In this document: one piece after another, positions 12,864 to 27,800 of the stretch
Numbering within the stretch: the first letter of the stretch is position 1
Layout: every line of letters starts with the position of its first letter
DNA from: Paracentrotus lividus
Taxonomy: Eukaryota; Echinodermata; Echinoidea; Camarodonta; Echinidae
DNA length: 64,000 bases
Direction: 5' to 3'
Assembly: GCA_940671915.1 (NCBI GenBank)
Contig: CALNVZ010003426.1
Location: 31,820,427 to 31,884,426, forward strand
Program-made: the position numbers and the translations under genes
The notes under the pieces: generated by a model
Database searches by the model: none
The model's input: the letters and a program-made list of their open reading frames with translations, nothing else
Told to the model about the DNA's origin: nothing

Positions 12864-15800
12864 GTAAGTGGTTAGTTTGATCTAAAGTATTAGTGATACT
12901 GAGTTGAGTCTATGTGCTTGTCAAATAGAATTTATTAGCAGATTGTTATTTTACTTCATAAGAGGAAATTGTGTTATTGAAGTTCGCTCTCCTCTTCATA
13001 ATCATAACTATATCCTTACCACAAAATTTATAACAAAATAGAAGAAGATAACAATACATAAATACTTAAAAGACATAAATACAATAGAATATATGAATAT
13101 AAGAACAGCCTAAGTCCATGACAGTCCATTCAGAGTAAATAAAAAAAACCGAATGCATTTTATGTGTAGCCAATGGGGATGTTGGATAGTTATCCGATCA
13201 CTTCAGGCATTTTAGGGAAGAATTCATTGCTGTAAATTATACACAAGATGGGTTCACGTGTAAACAACAACCTCCCATGATTAACTCAATTTGGCCAAGG
13301 GATGGACTTGGGCTGTTTTTATAAGAGCTAACATGAGAAAATTGTGTTTCTTGCGATAGATCAAGAATGAAGACACTGGCGTAAATCCGTAAAGAATGCT
13401 TTTCATCAGGGGGGGATGTTACATAATAATACAAAGCGCCATCCCCCCCTGATGAATAGAAATCGCAAATGGATTTACGCCAGTGAATGAAGATGAGAGC
13501 CTGTCATAAAAGCACATATTTTTCATAATAGAAACATCATTTTCAACCATCCGTTGGAATGAAATTAATATTATTCAATTACAATAATTATGTTGAACTA
13601 TAGGGTTGTACGTGAGATGAAAGAGAATCATGCAAGGATACGATCTAGACGAGAGGCTTCTTACCAAATACAAGATCTTCGACATGGATTTGTACCTGGT
13701 ACTGGAGTAGGAAATCGAGAGAGTAAGTACAGAGAGCGCTTTCTGAAAGCTAAATAATTTTTTTTCCCGTAAAAGATCTTGAATGAAGGCTAACCTAGGC
13801 ATAAAACATAAAGAAAAAAATAAAGAAAAAAAAAAAAAAAGGAAAAAAGAGAGAAAAACACAAAGGTGAAAAGAAAGAAAAGAAATAAAAATAGACAAAA
13901 TAATAAATGTATATAAAAAAGGAAAAGAGAAGATAAAATAGTAACAAAAGAAGAAAAAAAAAAGGGCAGTGGCAAAAATAGTCGTATTCGACTGCTTGCC
14001 ATAATATCAAAAGAAGATGCCGAGATGAAGGCACACCTGATTCGAATGGATCTCCGTGCAGAAGATCTATATAAAATTAACAGAAGGTAAGTGGTTAACA
14101 AAAGTAAACAAAACTCGTCCGCATTCTAAACCGAAGACTTGGGGTGTGTTCAATGTCCAGTTTCAAATTTATACGCCAACATGAATCATGATACAAAACG
14201 CAATTACAAAACGCTGATATAAAGAGAAACAGTCCCCCATTTCCGGTAGTTTAAGTAAACGTGTTTCAAATCTCAATTCGGAGGAAAATTTAAACGCTGA
14301 AAAAGATGCGTTTTGAAACACAACCAGCTTCAATTTTACGACCTTGAGCATCGCGATTGCAACGAAATGCGACACTGAACAGGATTGAGTTTTCAAACGT
14401 TTTTAAATGTGCTCTCGCAGTGGAAGCTTCCGGTGCAAGTGAAAAAAGGAGATGTTCGTTTTTTGACAGCGGGGAATTTAAAGACGATGGAATTATAATC
14501 AGCTTTATTATAAATTTTTGACACTGAACTGTGCACCGCTGATTGCGTTTGTGTTTGTGTTTTCTAATTGCGTTTTGTATCATGATTCATGTTGGCGTAT
14601 AAATTTGAAACTGGAGAGTTACTTTGTATAAATTGAAGTTTGTGAGGTCCTTTTGTTTGATGCATCAGACAAAAGCATGGCTTTTGCCTCGGATTTCGTG
14701 TTCGTGAGGTAGTGGATGCCGTAGGGAGGTACACTTATTTTTTTAAAGGGTAGGCTTATTCCGACATGAAATTGATATGAAATTAAGAAAAAAAAGAAAG
14801 AAATCAATTGGTAAAACACTGAAAATGTCATCAAGATCGGATGAAAAAAAAAAAGGAAGATATTACAGGAAAAAGTAAATACATATCATATTTTCCTTTC
14901 TTTCTTTATTTTGTATTGATCAGCTTTGGAAATAGAAAGAATGACCATGTTACCGTCAAATATACTTCGAAGCACAGTGCGGGAAAGAATACAATGGGAA
15001 AACTTCTTCATGGATAAGAAACCGTATTTGGTTACATGCACGTCTAGCGGATGGGTGACTATCTGGGAATTTAATGCTGCTGACCCAGAAGTTCTGAATC
15101 TTGTTTTTAATATTGAAAGTGAGTATGAAATTCGTGATTATTTCTATTATTTTTTATGATTCTTTTGAAGGTTCTTAGTGCCTTCAAATATATTCCTAAG
15201 GATTGGGATTTCAATTTAAGATTTATCAAAAAAGCCTATTTTTGTCTCTGAATGTCCCGTTTGTTACATCGCAAAATAGCGTGGACTTGCCCGAGAGCAT
15301 CCTAAATTGTGAACCTGAATTTGGAAAAAAAAGAAGGAAATTTGGTTTTTGAGGAGTTTTAGTTTATGAGGCTACTGGAAATGGGTAACATAACGCTCCT
15401 TTAAAGAAAATATGTAGTACCTTTTACAACGTAGCATGTTTGTCAATAGCAACGCCATAATGGGCATGTCATTTCGAACCCCTCCGTTACATATTGCGTC
15501 AATATTGTTGGTATTACATAGAATAATGGCTTACTGCCTACTGCCAACAGTTTTATTTCATATCTTGCTTTATATCCAACAGCACCATGCAATTCAATGG
15601 AAACTTTCACGCAGAGCTATTACAGCAACGGAGTAACTACTGAAGAGACAAAGATAGTCGTGTTTTCAGAAGATGAAACTATTGTTATTGTCGACAATGG
15701 AGGAACATTTCAGGTAAATAACTGTGCTTCCACGTGCATGACGTGTAACAGTTTTTCTTATAACCAGCAAATTAGAATAACGAAAACTAAAACAACTTTG

Positions 15801-18800
15801 TCAAGTTTTATATCCTTCTTGGAGTTTAAATTATTGCAAAGCATTTTTTTTAACTTGATATTTTCCACTGTTAGATTTATTGTCTGAATGAATGGAATAA
15901 AGTTTCCAACCCCGGTATCATACGATGTCACACGCAATAATAATATTCATGTCCTATGCCATGCGGACAATGGAGACTATATTTGATTAATTTCAGGCTC
16001 ACTCCCCGGTGCTGATATATCCAATTAAAGTTTCAAACTTTCACTCTTGCATGGCTAGCTTTTGTATGTATTTCTCCAATCTAAACGAACACCAGAAAAT
16101 ACCAACAGTACACCTTTACCTCACACCTGTTCACGTTAATTCATAATCATCTTTGACACTCTCCAGGCACATGTTGCCTCTGCTTAACAAACATTACTGT
16201 GTTATTCTATGTTCTCAGATTTTTAATAAATGAATGGTAATTATTAACCTTGTATAATTGTCCTACAGAGCGAAACCATGTCTATAAACCCTACGGATGT
16301 AACTGACATTGATTTTTTCTCAATTGGTCTGGACTCGTACTTGGTTTTTACTCGAAATACCGACGCAGCAGAGGGCGATAAATCTGTAATATATCTATGG
16401 AGCAGTACAAGTAAGATGCCAATAATGATTGAATTAAATGTTTATTAAATGTTGTAAAAAACGGATAAACGCTGAATTTCTTGGCTCTTGCTTTGATGAA
16501 TTAAACATTCTGAGACGGGAAATAACTGCGCTAAAAAAACCCAAACTTATTAGATATTCTGAGATAGAATAATAACTTAATATAATATTGCTTTAGGTTT
16601 GGGGTTGAAGTTGGGACACATCTTTCCCATTTTGATTTCCCAAAATGGCACATACTAGTACTGTATTTGCATTAATAATTGCAGCAATTTGTTCTTAGTA
16701 ACATTAAATCTAAACAATTAAAAAACATTGCTTTCAAAATTCATAAAAGTTGCTGTCTGTCAGGACACCGAACCTAACACCATGACTGCTATGTATACCT
16801 TGTAATTTGAAATTCTACGTCAATTTGACCAATGGGTCATTCCATGCCAATTCACCCAGTGAAAGTGCAATTTTGCACCCTTCCGTCTCAGAATTTGCTC
16901 AAATTTGGTACACATAAAAGGTTTAACATTACCTTCCATGAAACAAAAAAAAAAAATTAGCGTAAACGGTCCGTCGGTTCCGAGCTATGGCCCGCCCTTT
17001 TGATTCGTTTTGGCAAAAATGGTGTGACCTCCATTTCAACGGCACAATGCGCCTGAACTGGTTGACCAATTTTTGTGAAACTGGTACCATTCAAAAGGAA
17101 ATTCAAAGGGAATTCAAAAATGGTATCAAAAATATTATTGGAGCAATTTAAAGTGCTATGACCTTTGACCTTTCCTTAACCTTGATTTTGACCCAGACGA
17201 ATAATATTTTTACTGATTTTTATGTATGTTAATTGTCAGTATAATATTAACATAACATGTAAAATATCTAGGATGATATTTTATTCTTCACCTTTAAAAA
17301 CTCTTTTTATGTGATTTACAAAGTTACTGTTACCCACACATACTGATATTGTGTTGGTAATGATGTACAAGACTCATTATAAATGAATACTTTCAAACAA
17401 TCAAATGCCATAGTGTGTTGCTGATGCTTCAAAGATCTCAAGGATGTATCCAGTTTGGGACAGTAAGCTGACTACATGTAGGAAGCATTTTGTTTCTGTC
17501 AAAACCGCAGATTTCTGATGATTTGTATGTATACCTATTGCACCCCAATCAAAAGGGCTAAACAAATGTCTCTCTTCATAAGCAAATGGAGTCTACGTAC
17601 ATGTATACATTATCATGGTTAATGTTTCCTTTATTACCTGAAATGTTTAGTTTCCTTTTAATCGAATGTAATTTAACTTCAGTTTGGAAGTATTCAAGTA
17701 AGCCTATAATGGAGACTTGTACACACATTACCAAACACAAATATCAGTATGTGGGGTAACAGTAACTTTGTAAATTACATTAAAAAGACTTTTAAAGGTG
17801 AAGAAATAAAATATCATCCTAGATATTTACATGTTATGTTAATATATACTGACAATTAACATACATAAAAATCAAGTAAAAATATTATTCGTCTGGGGTC
17901 AAAATCAAGGTTAAAGGAAAGGTCAAAGGTCATAGCACTTTAAATTGCTCCAATAATATTTTTGATACCATTTTGAATTCCCCTTTGAATTCCTTTTGAA
18001 TGGTACCATTTTCACAAAAATTGGTCAACAGTTCAGGCGCATTTGTGCCGTTGAAATGGAAGGTCACACCCATTTTTGCCAAAACGAATAAAAAAGGCGG
18101 CCATAGCTCGGAAACCGATGGAACCGTTTACTCTTTTTTTTGTTTCATGGAAGGTAATGTTAAACTTTATGTGTACCAAATTTGAGCAAATTCTGAGACG
18201 GTAGGGTGTAACCCATTGGGTGAATTGGCATGGAATGACCCCAATGTCGATATTGTTTTTATTGTTATAAAAGTAGATCCCCACATTTATCAATTCCTTC
18301 AAAGCCTCTATTGGCAAAATTGCAATTTTTCTTTTATACATTTTTTAAAAACAAAATAGTCAGTCTCCCTTTAGATAGACATATGTTATTATCCCACATT
18401 ATAAACTTATAATTTATACCCAGCAGTTGGTCCAGGTATTAGAAATAGAGGGGGCGCATACAGAAAATTTGGAAAAAAGAGGTACAGTCTGTATTTTTTC
18501 TGTGTTTTGTTCCATGTGTGATTCTGTTTTACCTTAACCCAATTAAATCTATCAGACACTTGTCATGATTATTAACGGATTTAATTAGCTAAAAATTATA
18601 TATATATAAAGAACTGATCAGTTAAGAGAAAGCATTTCGTCCGTCCGTGGCACGTATCCATGGCAACCAAATGTTACCACCATTTTCCACATCCAGTGGT
18701 ACCCTTATTTCATTTTTCAAAGACCGTTAAACTTTCAATATTTGGAAAATGTCCGTCCGTGACTAAAAGACCAGTTTATTAAGTTATTATAATTCATACA

Positions 18801-21800
18801 TGTTTCTTTCCTGGCGTATAGTAACGAGGTATTCAAACAACCTGTAATAAAAGAATGAACTACAATACATGGAATCGAGTTTGCATACGTTAGTATAGTT
18901 GATGTGTCAAGAACAACCTTTGTTTAAAAAGTATGCATAAAATCATAACAAGTTAGTAAAACTGGCCTATTGATCTTAAACCAAAAGTTAGAAGTGAACA
19001 TCAATATAATACAAAAAGTTAAGCGTATTTGTAAAGTTGTTTTTATTTTCAAAGTTATCTTTATTTCTAGCCTGTCTAGTGTTGTCTATATTTCTAAACT
19101 TGTCTTTATTTCTGTATGATATACGTTTGCATGAAAATAATTACTATTATCATGTGTATTATCTTGATTATCATAGATAAGGTCTTCGGTCTAAGGCAAG
19201 AATTTCGGACTTATGGAGCTCAGTACGTCCAAGCATTTGAGATGATAGGCAACAATTACCTACTTGTGACCGAGAAAAACAACCAGTCAACTATTTGGAG
19301 ATACCACAAACGGCAGAATCAGTTCACAATATTTCAAAGGTAAGTAAGTAGCTTATTTTAGAGTAAGCTGGTTAGTTTACCCATATCATGTAATTGTTAG
19401 TATGAGGATAAAGAAATATATTACCCCCCCCCAAAAAAAAAAAAAAAAAAAATGCTGAATCTGCTTATCCAATAAGGAGGGCAGGTGGAGTAAATTAAGC
19501 CCCCCCCAAAAAAAAAAAAAAACAAAAAACAAAAAAAATTGGAGCTTTCGATCCTGGCGGAATCTTATCTGCTAGGATCGAAAGCTCAGGCTCATTTTGA
19601 CTTAAAGATATAATAGATTCAAAATTCATTTTATTTCCGCTTATAAACATAATATAAACATTCAATATGAACAGACATATCCAAAAATAATACATTCAAA
19701 TATAATGTAATCAAGCCTGTTCGGTATGACATAAAACGCATATATTAAACAATACAATCAAGTACTGAACAATAAAAAAGGCATTTGTTGGATATATTCT
19801 TAAACTTGCCAAAAAAACCCCAAACTTTTACCTAATTTACCTAATCTGATTGTGCTGTCACCATTCATTACTCCGTACAATAAAAGTTGTTGTCGTTCGC
19901 ACAGAAATAATAGTATTAATGATAAATCCACGGTGGAAAGAATTAATTTCTTCGGGGCTACATCCATAATAATGTCTATACTACGTCAAAAAAGTACATG
20001 ATATATTCTTTCAACGAATCTTAAAAAAAAAAAAAATCAATCTTAGGCAATCTATTAATTGCCAATTTTGTGTGAAAACACGATCGAGAAACTGCAATGG
20101 ATGCAATAGGCCGGTTTTATAATATATTTACAAACGTTTACAGTTTTCATTTGTTGCTCAAACAAGTCGTTGTCTGTCATAGCAAAAAGTAATGTATGCA
20201 GACTGGATTTCAAATATTGTAGTTTATTCTTTAATAGCACTTCGTGTGAATACCTCGTAACTATGTAAAATTTATAATAATAATAATTAGCCGTGCTTAT
20301 ATAGCGCTTAATACCTCCTAATCAGAAGTCTCTAAGCGCTCTACAATTAATGCAGCATAATTACCCTGGATTTAGCAGTGCAGCTGTTAGGCGCGCTGCG
20401 TTTCAAGGAATAATAAATATTCCTACCAGGTACCCAATTATCTCACCTGGGTCGAGTGCAGCAAATTGTGGATAAATTTCTTGCCGAAGGAAATTAACGC
20501 AGGGAGTATAGGATTCGAACCCGCGACCCTCTGATTGAAAGACGAGAGTCAGAACCACTACACCACGACGCTTCCACTTATAGGCCTGTGTTTTTTTTTT
20601 TAACCGGCCTATTAACACAGCGGTCAGGGGGGAAAAAAAAAGGGAAAGAAAGAAAGAAAATACATAATCATGGTATTTTGCACGAGAGGGCCTATACACT
20701 GAATGCCGTCACACCATTGCAAAATATTCGTCAGCAGCATTTTGTTTTCAAAATCAAAATCAAATTACTATCTAGACGAATCACTGTACTGTCTTTTTAG
20801 AAGTACGTTGATTACAAATTGCGTCGATTCCATTTAAATAATACAATTAAATACAAAATTGAACTGGGGGACCACGAAACAATAATAAATAGCTGATAAA
20901 AATATAGTTCACTGACTCTTTGTCTGCAGTAATGCATTAATTTTGATGCTATACACTCTCACATTTATTTTGTTGCAGGTTAGGAACCGATGGTCATCAT
21001 GGTCTTTACTTCACGCAAGCCTACGAGAGCTACATCGTACTCATAACCGCTGATCGTAGCACAACGCACCTCTTCCACTGGGATGGTAGGTAAACCAACC
21101 TAGCTTATGCATGGTATGAGAGCTACATCGTACTCATCATTGCTTATCGTAGCACATCGTGCCTCTTTCACTGGTAAGGTAGGTAGGAAAATTTAGCGTA
21201 TAACAGCATTATCGTAACACATCGTGCTTCTTCTGCTGGAAAGGTAGGTAGGCAAATACAGCGTATAACAGCTACATTGTACTCATCATTGCTTATCATA
21301 CCACATCGTGCCTCTTCCACTGACAAGGGGGGTATATAGGGCAATCTAGCGTACTAGAGCTACATAGTGATCATTACTGCTGATCGTAACACATCGTGCC
21401 TCTATCACTAAGCAGGTACGTAGACTAATATGTGGTGGTGTCAAGGCCTTATGGTTACATTTAATTTCATTCAATAATTGTGTAGAGAAGGAGTTGGCTT
21501 AATGATCTCTAAAGAAATGATGGGATGTCTGGAAAGTTATGAGGCAGTCTCTTCCCAGGATCATCACGTGCCAAATTCAGACGAAGAATGGGTACATGAA
21601 CATTATACAAGTTTATGCTCCAACAATCTGCACACAGTGAGATATTAGCGACAAATTCTTATGATGATCTCCAGCTTCATCTTGGAAAAATCCCGAAGAA
21701 GCACTTACAATCCTGATGGGAGACTTCAATTCAAAAGTAGGCTCAGATAATAGCTTGTGGTCCCTGCTCTAGGCAAATTTGGACTTGGACAAATCAATGA

Positions 21801-24800
21801 TAGAGGGGAAAAGCTGCTGGAATTCTGTATGTTGCACAAGATGACAATCTGCAACACTCTCTTCCAGCATAAGAAGTGTAGGAAAGCTACGTGGACATCG
21901 CCAAATGGTCTATACAAGAATCAGATTGACTTTATTATTACAAACCAAGACAAAGCTAAACTCTTCCAGAACTGCAGATCCTACTGTTCAGCTGAGGTCC
22001 GGCTCAGATCACAATTAGTGCTTGGCCAATATTAACTTATACCAAGTAGATCCAGACGGACGAAAAGCCTACCTAAGACTTACGATGTGAGTATACTTCG
22101 AGACCAAAAGATCGCCGATGATTCAAAGCCAAGATAGGTGGAGCCTTTGAACCGCTGCTACAGCTACCAGATACAGATGTTGAAGGAATGTGGAAAACAT
22201 TTAAAGATACTACAAATAAATTACTGAAGAGTGATTGGTTTCAGACGTGCCAAATTTTAAAAGGCCTGCCCGAAGAAGTTAGGAAAGCCTGCGAAGAACG
22301 TAGAAAGGCCAGAGTTCAGAAGATACAAACCCTTCTCCTCGAAATATGCAAAAATACAAACGCCTGAAATAGTTAGTAAAATACCAGGTGAAGAAATGGA
22401 AGAAGACTGAACTTGAGCTAGAAGTACATGAAATGGAAATAGCACACTCAAAGAATGACAGTCATGAACTCTTTAAAGAGTTAGGAAAATGGCAGGGAGA
22501 GAGAAAAGTGCAGCCTGCAGCAAAGGACAGCAATGGCATCTTAAAAACAGCTCCAGCTGAAGTTATGAAATGTTGGAGGATACTTATTAACACCCACTTG
22601 AATATGGAGTTCCCGAGAGAGGAAGAAGTACTAAACACCATCCCTGATCCTCCACCATCAGAAAAACACCTAGAGTACCTTTCACTATGGAGAAATAGAT
22701 TCAGCTTTCAAGTCGTTACAGAACAATAAAGCTTGTGGTTGGGATAAAATTGCAGCTGAAACACTGAAAGCAGGAGGTGAACGTATGAGGCTCTACCTTC
22801 TTAAAGTCATCAATACAGCGTACTCCAAAGGATGTACACCTGAGGACTGGAGTAAGGGACTGATCACACCAGCATAAGAAGGGAGATAATTAGATCCAGC
22901 AAACTATAGCAAATAGTGCTGGCACTCTCAGTGCCCGGTAAAGTGCTATGTAAGATGATTTTAAACAGAATACAAGCAACAATTGAGAGTCACCTATCTG
23001 AGGAACAATGTGCATTTCGCAATTCCCGTGGGACTTCTAATGCCGTCTTCATTGTACGTCAAATTATGGAGAAAGCCAGGGAAAGAAATACTACAATTCA
23101 CTGGAATTTCGTCGATTTTAAGGCGGCCTTTGATACTATCTGGAGAAAGGCCCTATGGAAGTGCCTACGGTCCATTGGCATAGACCCTGCCTTAGTCGAT
23201 ATGAATGAGAACATGTACGAACAATCAAACTGTGCAGTAATGGTGAACGGTAAAGTTACTGAATAGTTCAACGTCGTCACAGGAGTGCGCCAGGGCTGCC
23301 TCCTTTCCCCATCACTATTTAATATTTTTTTGGAATTCGTCATGCAGGACGTCAAGGCACTCGACAATGGAGTTCAAATGGGCATGCTACATTTTAATAA
23401 TATACGTTATGCGGACGATACCACCCTTCTCGATTTGGTGTTTGAGAAACTCCAGCTGTCTACAAACGAACTTCACAAAGCCTGTAAGAAGTGGGGCATG
23501 AAAATAAATGTTAAAAAATGCAGCGTCATGTCTAATGATGAACAAAACATCAATCTTGATGGCGAAAACATAAAAAAAGCAGACAAATTTGTGTTCCTTG
23601 GAAATACCGTCCCTTCTGTATCTCACGATGTCAAGAGGCGGATCACTCTAGCCGCTTGGTCTTTTGGTCGACTAAAAACAACTATATGGTCAAATCAAGA
23701 CATCCCAAGATCTCTCAAAGTAAGGATTTACAAAGCCCTCATCCTGCCAATAGCTACATATGGAGCAGAAAATTGGACATTGAAGAAAACTGACCAAACT
23801 AAACTACAGTCGTTTGAAATGAGGTGCCTTGAGTTCGAACAATTGCAGGAGTTCACCTCATAGACAGAATACGAAATGAACACATTCGTCAGTCATTGAA
23901 CATCACCAAGTCAATAAATGAGGAAATTATGAAGAGACGTTTGACTTGGTTTGGGCATATCATGAGAATGCCAAATAATCGCCTTCCACTTCTGGCCTAC
24001 GGGAATGATTTTGCTGCTCCTCGGCCACCTGGACGCCCTCCTCTTAGATGGAAAGACCAGACCAAAAATGATGTTGGACTAACCCTGGAGGCTGCTGAGA
24101 ACCTGGCTACAGACAGGGTTGCATGGAAGAGGGTGACTCATAGGAGAGCAAGGGACTCACCGTCCTATGCCCTTAAGTCAGTAAGTCAATAATTGTGTAA
24201 GCAAATTTACTTCAATATGATTTTGATTCTAAAACAGTGAAGAAAAAATAACATACAGTAACGTAATAGAATATAGATGCATAAAAATATATCACATCAG
24301 TATTCATAAAATTAGAAATCAACCGAGCCGCCCTTCCTAAATACTTATGTCATGACGTGGGAGGATTGCGTAAGAGTGTGTTAAATTGTTCATGGAGAAA
24401 TTAAATACTGCAGTTCATTGATAACGGGTCTATGGAAAACCTCACTTGAAAAGAAACATCTATCATGAATTGGAATAAGAAACAGGTATGCCATTTATTG
24501 TTGAATTGAACATTTTCAATTTACAATACAGAGTGAGTCGGAAAAAATATCCCATTATTTTGAAGACGTCTTGTAAAAAGTGTAAACATTTAAATATTGG
24601 GATTCATGATATATCCTGGTAGAGTCATCCTCCTAGCAAATGTTGGTACCCTTTTCATTTGGATCTTTGCACGCATGACTGAATAACAAACAATCTTCAG
24701 AAGACGGTAAAATCTCACCTGCGCCAAGTGGCTGATTAAAGAATAAACTAATGGGGAATTTATTACTTATGTGCACGCACAGAGACATCCCACATACACC

Positions 24801-27800
24801 AACATACACACACCCTCACTCACACACACACACTCACATACAGTTGTTATGGAATTACTACATCCCAAACGAAACATTGTCAATCGTTAACTGGAAAGGG
24901 GAATGTTAACCAATCGTTTGCCGTGTTTGTGGGTGCTGGTGGTGCTTGCCTGATGATGTTAGTGTGTATGAGGGAGGTTGAGTAAGGGTGGACATGTGTG
25001 TGTATGTGTGTACGCATAACATTTGTTTTAATCTTCATCGATCTATTTGGCACAATTGAGGTTTTGCAGTCTTCTGAAGGTTGTCTGTTGCTCAGTCATG
25101 CGTGCAAAGATCAAAATGAAAAGGGTACCAACAATAATGCTGGGAGGATGACTCTTACAAGACATAATCATGAAACCCATAACTAAATGTTCATGCTTCA
25201 AACAAGACAACTTCAAACTGATGGGACCTTTTTTTGGGGGGGGGGGAACTCATTCTGTATAATTACAAAAGTTTACATTATATACTGTAAAAATAAATCA
25301 AGAGAATGAGAAGCATTTTTTATGTATCATGTTTATGGGGAACTACGAATGTTTTGTTCTTTATGATAAATTTTTCATGATCACTTGGCCTTATTTGATC
25401 TCGTTGACCCTGAAATAAAAACTGTATCCTGCGTGCGGTAGAAAAGAAATAAATAATCTCGCAGAAACGGGTCTCCAGTTTGCATTTATGACTTGAAATC
25501 TTTGTGAATATCTGTGCAATCGTTGAACTATGTATTAGATTAAAAAAGCAATATGCCTACAGGAATCTTTCTTGCGTTGCTTGATATCAGAATATTTCAT
25601 TTTGTTTCATGTTAATTTAATTGTTGAACAATTTGGGCTTCTGTATTTTCAATAAAACCTTACAAACCAAAATACATTGAGCAAGACAATTTGTGTCATT
25701 CAAGACGACTCTTTAAAACTCGTTTGCATCTTTCTTGAATGACATGCTATATCATATATATTTCTTCCATGTAGGGATTAAATTCCGCATAGCGCAGACC
25801 ATCCAGACGCCTATGGCAACAAAATGGGCCACGATAACAGATCCGGCCTCCTGCCAGGATGCCCCTCTACTAGCTCTATCATCCACACTACCCTGGCCAC
25901 AGGCCCTCCAACTATTTAACGTCACCAAGTCACTGCTCTTACGGTGTGAATTCCCATGTAAGTAGCAAGCATTCTGTCGGGAGGGGGGGGGGGGGGGAGG
26001 TCAAGCTGGTCATGCCCCATAAGCCCTGATTTTCAGAAGAAAAACATGCGTTGATTTTATTTCAACTGGTTTTTAAATTTAAAAGACTTTTTTTTTTCTT
26101 TTTTTAAATCCCTGGGTGGAATGTTTTGGAGGGGCAATTCATAATCAAGGGCTCCATTTAATCGTGTTAACCCATTGGCATTGAAGACTAGAGTTCTAAC
26201 TCCATCCTGTGTACTTTTTGGAAGAAAGATAAAAACAATGAATTTATTTTTGTTTTGTTTTTGTTTTCACAGGCGATGGCTGTTTGCCGGTTAATGTCGA
26301 AGGTCTTATTGTTGGGACCGCTCAACTATTACAATTTACCGACCGCAGAGATGCTGTTTACATAGTGGTGGTCTTTGAGGGTAATGGTGGTATGCATTCC
26401 TCAATATTCAAGTTATACACTGGTATCATCCCTGTGCCTAGTCCTTATGCTCAAGCAGTGGAAACAGCTCTAGAAGAAGCCGTTAAAGTTGTGCGGGTAG
26501 GCTATTATCTCCCAAAAATATTTGACCCTCGGCATGTCAGTCGCTATGTGATTTATTTTATAGAGTAACGAAGTGTAATGAATGTGATGCCATACCGGTG
26601 ATGTTGTCATTGGTTATTGGTTCTTAACAATTTTGTGTTGAACAATAATGCAACGTGATCACATCGAAACCTGTCCGTGTATCTACCCGAGCCCAGTCCG
26701 TTTCTGGATCACATTCGAGTTAAACCTTATGCCCGGTCGTTTTTGTTACGTACGTGACGGACGATTATGACGTTAACACTTCGGTACTCTATTATGTGGA
26801 TCTATTAGAACTGAAACATGATAATATTTAATATCAAGCATTGTACATGTATAAACAGATGTTCCATCCAAAGACTTAAAAGGGAAGTTCACCCTGGAAT
26901 TTTATTGGTCTTAAAAAATGAAGAAAAATAATAAAAAAATATTAGTGAAAGTTTAAAGAAAATTGACCAAAGAATAGCGAAGTTATATATAATTAAAGTT
27001 TTGATTCTGTGACGTCACTTGCGAGCAGCTCTCCCATTGGTTGTGTATGTAAATTCCATAAATTTGTCTTTTTGTCATGGTTCTTGATAAAGGAATGGGT
27101 CAATTTGATAAAGTCATGTATATGAACATATGTTTGATGGTATATCGACCGCACAGGTGATATAATTAATTTCTTCTGGAAAAAAATAACATTTTATGGA
27201 ATTTACACTACATAGCACATAGGAGATCTGCTCGCATATGACGTCACAGAATCAAAACTTTGAATATTCATAACTTCATCATTTTTGCTCGATTTTCTCC
27301 AAACCTTCACTCATATTTTCGTTTATTTTTCTGCATTTTTTAAATCCAATTTAAACCCAGGGTGAACTTCCCCTTAAAAAAAAACAACAACAAAAAACAA
27401 ACAAACGAAAAACAGAGATTCAGACGACACCAAGGAGTACTGGCATAAACCAGCTTTTTATTCCGCTAACAGCATTGCATAACACTCCTTGTCCTATCGT
27501 CCTACCTAATTTGTCTGCTATTGTCCAAGAATACTTTTGATACCTGAATTATTCGATTCTCCTTTTATAAAGAAAGTCAATTTCACAGGTAACATTGGTA
27601 AAATTATTACTATTGGTATAAAATTAATAGGAAAGCGTGGATATCTACCAGACGAAGGTTGTTGATGGGGAGGCTGCACTAAGAGACAAAGTTTCCCTTA
27701 AAGATGGTGACCTCTCAATAAGTGGCAACATAACCTTTAATGGAACCATCATCTTCAATGGCACGGTCATAGTGGATGAAATCATTGCCGACGGTAAGAA

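Noticed and set aside
14016-14097. Functional alternative first exon
   Set aside because: It lacks the start codon and signal peptide, has no good acceptor, and its phase cannot join exon 3.
13575-14101. Minus-strand Phe/Leu/Ser-rich frames
   Set aside because: Produced by the purine-rich tract on the plus strand and overlapping exon 2.
20511-20576. tRNA gene on the minus strand
   Set aside because: A and B boxes are present but there is no mature cloverleaf or acceptor stem, and a SINE body and tail follow.
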